From: Paragyromitra xinjiangensis
Lineage: Eukaryota; Ascomycota; Pezizomycetes; Pezizales; Discinaceae
Assembly: GCA_038503065.1 (NCBI GenBank)
Contig: JBCAMK010000003.1
Coordinates: forward strand, 1 to 64,000
Direction of reading: 5' to 3'
DNA length: 64,000 nt
Numbering within the stretch: position 1 is the stretch's first letter; the number at the start of each line of letters is the position of its first letter. Below the pieces are notes generated by a model. The model was not told the DNA's origin and did no database searches. It saw only the letters and a list, made by a program, of their open reading frames with translations. Positions 59,700-64,000 of this stretch are shown here, in pieces. The position numbers and the translations under genes were made by a program.

Positions 59700-60292
59700 T
59701 TACCATCCTATTAGGCATTTAAAAGAAAGAAAACTCCAATTAGGAAGTTTATCTCGTACAGCCTTTGGTAGTTCTATATCCATAAACCCTCTTTCGTCAT
59801 CTAATACCGCTTTCCCCGGTGATTGCGCCTTCCCATACCCAAGGAAGGTCCCACTAACAGCCATAGCATGGGCCTGGGAAATGCACAAACATACCTAGCG
59901 CAAAAGCGTTTTCAGTATTAAACTAGGAATGCTTGCTAGCAATACGGGATGCCTAATTATCATGCTGGATCCCCCAATGACGTTAATAATGATACTTGCC
60001 TTATTTCAAATTTGGGTAAAACATGGATGTCAGAACATCTACACTCCAACAAGAATGAATTTCTCTCTATCTAATTTCCCTTTTTGAAAGAAAAATTTTT
60101 GACCGCGCAGTAATAAATCTCTTTTTGACTACCAAATTCGACTAATGGCAACGGAAACCACCTATCATATTTTTCTTCACCAAATTGGAGGGACATGTTG
60201 ACCATGATAGTATCTGATAACGCCCTTAATTCCATCGGCTCCGTGCGGGAGACTTGCATAATTTCCTCCGAGCCACACACCTGAGCCTCCAT
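59700..60292 (-). pseudogene. Possible decayed gene, two protein-like minus-strand frames
   Basis: Frames 60071-60292 (starts MEAQVCGSEEIMQVSR, contains FGEEKYDRWFPLPLVEFGSQ) and 59700-59888 (GTFLGYGKAQSPGKAVLDDE) have natural-looking composition. They may be exons of one gene, but I find no good splice signals to join them and recognise no family. Given the repeat-rich surroundings, this may be a relic. Confidence 0.3.
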
Positions 60293-63097
60293 GCTGCATC
60301 TTCCACCCTTGGCTTGTAATCAATAAGGTCTTTCTTTTCAAGAATAAAATCCCAATCTTTGCGGATGCATAAGCCCGATCATTTCCATATCCACCCGTTC
60401 TTAGCCGTTTTCGTGAGGATTAAGTTGATATAGGGTGGGACAAGAAGCAGGCGAGGCTTGTGCTGAGGACTTGCCGAAAGGGTATTGTGTCCCCGCATAA
60501 TCATCGTAGTTTCACACATCAACGTTGGGATAACCTTCTTTCAACCACCATTACCGCTAACAGGCCTTTGTAAAGGTTGAAGTAAGTATTGAAAATATAC
60601 ACTACCTATGACAAATTTAGTCAATTTAGTCATGATTCCTAGTTGGACAAGTTGCGAAATTAGAACGCTAATGGAATTTCTAAAAAAGCCGCGATGATAT
60701 ATTGAATTAACCAATAGTCGCGCGAGACTTAGGGTTTGAACGCCATCTACAATTCACTTGCCTCATTCGCACATTTAAGACCGGTCGCTAAGATATACTG
60801 GCTACAAGGGGTGAGGTTGAGTGAATTCCGGAACAGCACCCCATCACATCACACAATGTAGAGTACCTGGAGGTTCGTGGCCACAACCCAGGTCGAAGAA
60901 ACCAGAAGAAGGATTATCGAATAGAAAAGTACGAACGGTGGAATGGCTGGATTTAGGATAGGAATAATGTCTATGCAGAGAAGTCTTATGCAGTCCTCGT
61001 AGGGGTGGGTCTTACGGTTAGGCCTACCGAGACCTCCACAGGGAGACGAACCTAAGGTAGACTTCTAGTAATACTCTATTACGGTCGGCACCGTCCGTAA
61101 TATCGTGGATCGGGTCTGGGTTCGATATAAACTTGAGCGCTTGGCGTTTAAACAAAGATCTGCAGGAACAAGCAAGGGGTGGGCTAGGGTTGGGCTCGCT
61201 TACACTGGACAGCCACCAACGGTTATTCTGATGCTTGACATATTCACCCATCCTATCATCTGGATCCTAATGGGAACGATTAGAGTAAATGACCTACTAT
61301 CTATCTCTGTGCCAATAACGTGCTTCTACATGGACCATCCGCCCCTAAGACTAGAATGCAGCTAGTAAGTTGTCGTTCTAACTTCCGTGCTGCCCTGGGC
61401 TCGCTGCACCTTCTATTCCTGCTGTCAAGGCCGGAGGGCAATAGGATTGGCAGTGGCTTATGAAACGCATTTTGCTGCCTGAATAGTCCAGCAATCTAAA
61501 CCACAACCACAGCATATCCTCGATGCCTAGACTTACACGCGACAACCGCTAAAATAAGATCAACTCCCTGAAGCAACGGGACAAAGTATCACGGGGGCCA
61601 TCAGACCTTAGCATATCGATTAACATCGTCACCGTATGCTCGTTAACCGTTGCTTACTTTGTTTCTATCCCGTTCTCAAAAGCAGCTTTGTGATCTTCAA
61701 ATTTGAAGGGAAGCTCATGAATTGATTCACATAACTAAGTGGCTTCAGGGGCTAGCATAGAAGATATTAGAGAAATATTTAGAGATGTCCTCATAGCGTC
61801 ATCGATCACGGCCACACCCGCAGCCGAGGCAATCGTGTAATTACCCTTAGACTTCACTTGTTGACTGGCGAGGAGCCGAGATTACTAGGTCGACCCAAGG
61901 TGGTGGGGGCTTGGGTCTGCGCATCTGATGTCCGGTCTTTTTGTGGAGCCCTCTGTGTCTTTTACCCCGCAATTAGCAGCTGAGATTGTGGGTAATTATC
62001 TCGACTGCAGCTGTTAGGCGGCGATAACTCTCCTAGCCTCATCACCCGCAAGAATGGTATGTGGGGCGGTGGGGAACTGATAAGGTTCAAGTGCATAAGA
62101 TTTCAAGTCCTGATTAGGATGCTGCACACCTTCTATTTTGATGTGTTGGGTTCCTTTCACCAACTACCTTGATGGATCCGTCCATCGGATCTTCGATCGT
62201 GCAGATACGCTGTGAAACAAAGAGAAGCTTCTCAACAGACTTCGGCAGGTTGGGCAACAGCTACAGCCCTAGCACTCTCCCGTAACTCGTTACTAAGAGG
62301 TAATCTCAAATAGACAGGGGTGGAAGCGGTGAGTTGTGACCACTCATGTATTAGCTTTACTGGTGGTACCTGCCTGCCCTAAATTTTTTGCAACTAACAC
62401 TAAAAGCATTCACAGTATCATTAATATCGTTAACTATTATCCCACTAGAGTTTTAAGCTTATTATTAGCCAAATTTCTCGGGAGCCAACTTTCCCAGAGC
62501 CAGCAAATTGCATGGCCTATGAGCACTATTTACTGTTTTCAAGTTGTTGGGGTATTCACAATACTTGGAATACTCCAAAGACCAGCATCATCGCTAGGCC
62601 TTTATGGCATATTTGGGATATGACCTGAACGAGATAGAGACAATAAGCAGTGAAGGCTTGCAGCCTGGCTATGCGAATTTTAACTTAGCTCTGGGTTTGG
62701 CTATGGTAATTTTGGGGTCCTGCCTAAATCAGTGATAATGAAGAGGGTAGTAATTCAAGAGTGGGACCTGTGGCCGTATTATCATCACCATAGGCTTGGC
62801 CTTCAAGCTTAGCAGGGGCAACTTCTCTTCTGCAGACAATATCGATGCTATTCCGATTGCTTCGGAAAGCACCGCAGCTCCATGGGCAGTATTCCCCATG
62901 CTCTGCCGTTATCTCTACGACAACTGTCGTGATGAGGGTCAATTTTATGGAGCTACAAAATCACATAAATACTGACTGATATCCCCTATGAAGAGATCTT
63001 TTTTTTCAGCATCAGCCTTTGTTCCAACATCAAAAACTTAGAGCTTCCGGCCTTCGATCCACTTAGTCTTTTATCCTTTACAGTATCTTTTTTCACG
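60293..63097. other. Stretch without recognised gene
   Basis: Only short frames without features. The last 150 bases are the leader of the protease gene (T8 run at 62999, pyrimidine-rich before the ATG). Confidence 0.4.
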
Positions 63098-64000
63098 ATG
63101 CAATTCCTCACAAATCTCGCCCTTGCGGCCCTCGCGATCCTCCCAGCTTTTGGGAGCCCGGTTCCTACTGCTCCCAAGGCTGGTGACATTGTTCCTGATT
63201 CTTACATCGTCGTCCTCAACGAAGGTGTTTCCCAGTCTGCATTTCAAGCCCATCAAAATTGGGCTTCAAGTGTTTACACTGCGTCTCTGCGCAAGCGTGG
63301 TCTTGAGGCACCTGCCGAGACTTTCCAGTATACATACAACTTCGGAACCCTGAAAGGATACGCCGGTACCTTTGACAAGGCAACCATCGATGAAATTTCA
63401 TCTCGTGCTGAAGTTGCCTATGTTGAGGCCAATGCTGTTGTGACTACCCAGACTATTGTAAGTTCTACTCCGCAAATTACTAGTCTTGTTCCCAGCCCTT
63501 CTATGGTGCTTAGCAGCCTGGAGCAGTGGGAGATGGGAATGAGTTTATGGGACTACCCTCTTTGGGCAGTAGCTAACCCAATTAACAGACTACACAATCT
63601 TCCATTCCTTCATGGGGTCTTGGTGCAATCTCTCACAAGTCCGTTTCTGGCAGCAACTACGTCTATGATAGCACTGCAGGATCTGGCGTCACTGTTTATG
63701 TTGTCGATACTGGTATCTTGATCACCCACAACGACTTTGGTGGTCGTGCTAGCTGGGGATACAATGCTGTTTCCGGTTCAAGCAACACTGACCGCAACGG
63801 GCACGGAACTCACGTCAGTGGCACCATCGCTGGTACTACTTACGGTATTGCTAAGAAGGCCAACCTCGTCGCTGTTAAAGTTTTGGGAGATGATGGGTCT
63901 GGCACAAACGCTGGTGTTATTGCTGGTATCAACTGGGTTACTGCAAACGCTTCGGGCAAGAGGGCTGGTTTGTGCTCCACATTCTCTACTTCGTTCCATA
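63098..64000 (+). CDS. Secreted subtilisin-like (proteinase K-type) serine protease, 5' part
   Basis: Exons 63098-63457 and 63589 onward; the intron 63458-63588 is GTAAGT...AACAG with a GCTAAC branch site. The signal peptide [19 protein letters not shown] is followed by an I9 inhibitor propeptide ([16 protein letters not shown] to YVEANAVV). The S8 catalytic domain has Asp160 in VYVVDTGI and His192 in [13 protein letters not shown]; the serine lies beyond the window. The sequence after ASGKRA departs from the family. A GTTTGT donor at 63968 probably starts a second intron, so the last 33 bases are likely non-coding. The product is a secreted endopeptidase activated by removal of its propeptide. 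The gene is cut by the window edge. Confidence 0.9.

Noticed and set aside
63968..64000. Cysteine-containing tail [11 protein letters not shown] of the protease
   Set aside because: It departs from the conserved subtilase continuation right at a GTTTGT donor, so it is more likely the start of an intron than coding sequence.

Overview
The window is the left end of a chromosome of a filamentous ascomycete (Pezizomycotina-type). It opens with about 207 bp of CCCTAAA repeats, i.e. TTTAGGG read towards the end. Genes have short GT-AG introns (about 50-100 nt), often with a CTAAC-like branch site, and the gene families are typical of moulds: multimodular NRPS, P450, MFS transporter, SNG1-like protein, OrsD-like DUF3505 and a proteinase-K-like subtilase. 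The class cannot be fixed from the sequence alone.

Layout. 0-3.4 kb: telomere, a truncated copy of a subtelomeric element with a palindrome CGTACG every 42-45 bp, a DUF3505 gene cut by that element, and a second, longer copy of the element. 3.4-27 kb: gene-poor, repeat-littered DNA with a 60-aa Tudor/KOW-like gene (5.0 kb), a broken glycosidase (7.1-7.7 kb), several small terminal-inverted-repeat elements (10.0, 12.3 and 18.5 kb), a tRNA-derived element (6.6 kb), two unknown helical proteins (13.7 and 16.2 kb), a small secreted protein (19.8 kb), a complete SNG1-like membrane protein (22.4 kb) and a hydrophilic repeat protein (25.4 kb). 27-55 kb: a biosynthetic cluster. 56-58 kb: a third, inverted copy of the CGTACG element followed by decayed tandem repeats. 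58-63 kb: little recognisable. 63.1 kb to the edge: the 5' part of a secreted subtilisin-like protease.

The cluster holds an MFS transporter (+), a giant NRPS (-) of about 6,880 aa reconstructed from 12 exons, and a P450 (-) of 517 aa. The NRPS reads C*-A-T-(C-A-T)x5-C-T*: six adenylation domains, no epimerase or N-methyltransferase, a defective N-terminal C fragment and a terminal C-T pair. In that pair the C motif is SHAQYDG, as in fungal cyclising C domains, and the last carrier domain has lost its phosphopantetheine serine (GGDL). The simplest reading is a hexapeptide, probably released by macrocyclisation, oxidised by the P450 and exported by the MFS protein. I do not recognise the product.

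All exon joins were made by eye from splice signals, frame and family motifs. Each multi-exon model gives a total coding length divisible by three, but none is confirmed by transcript data.
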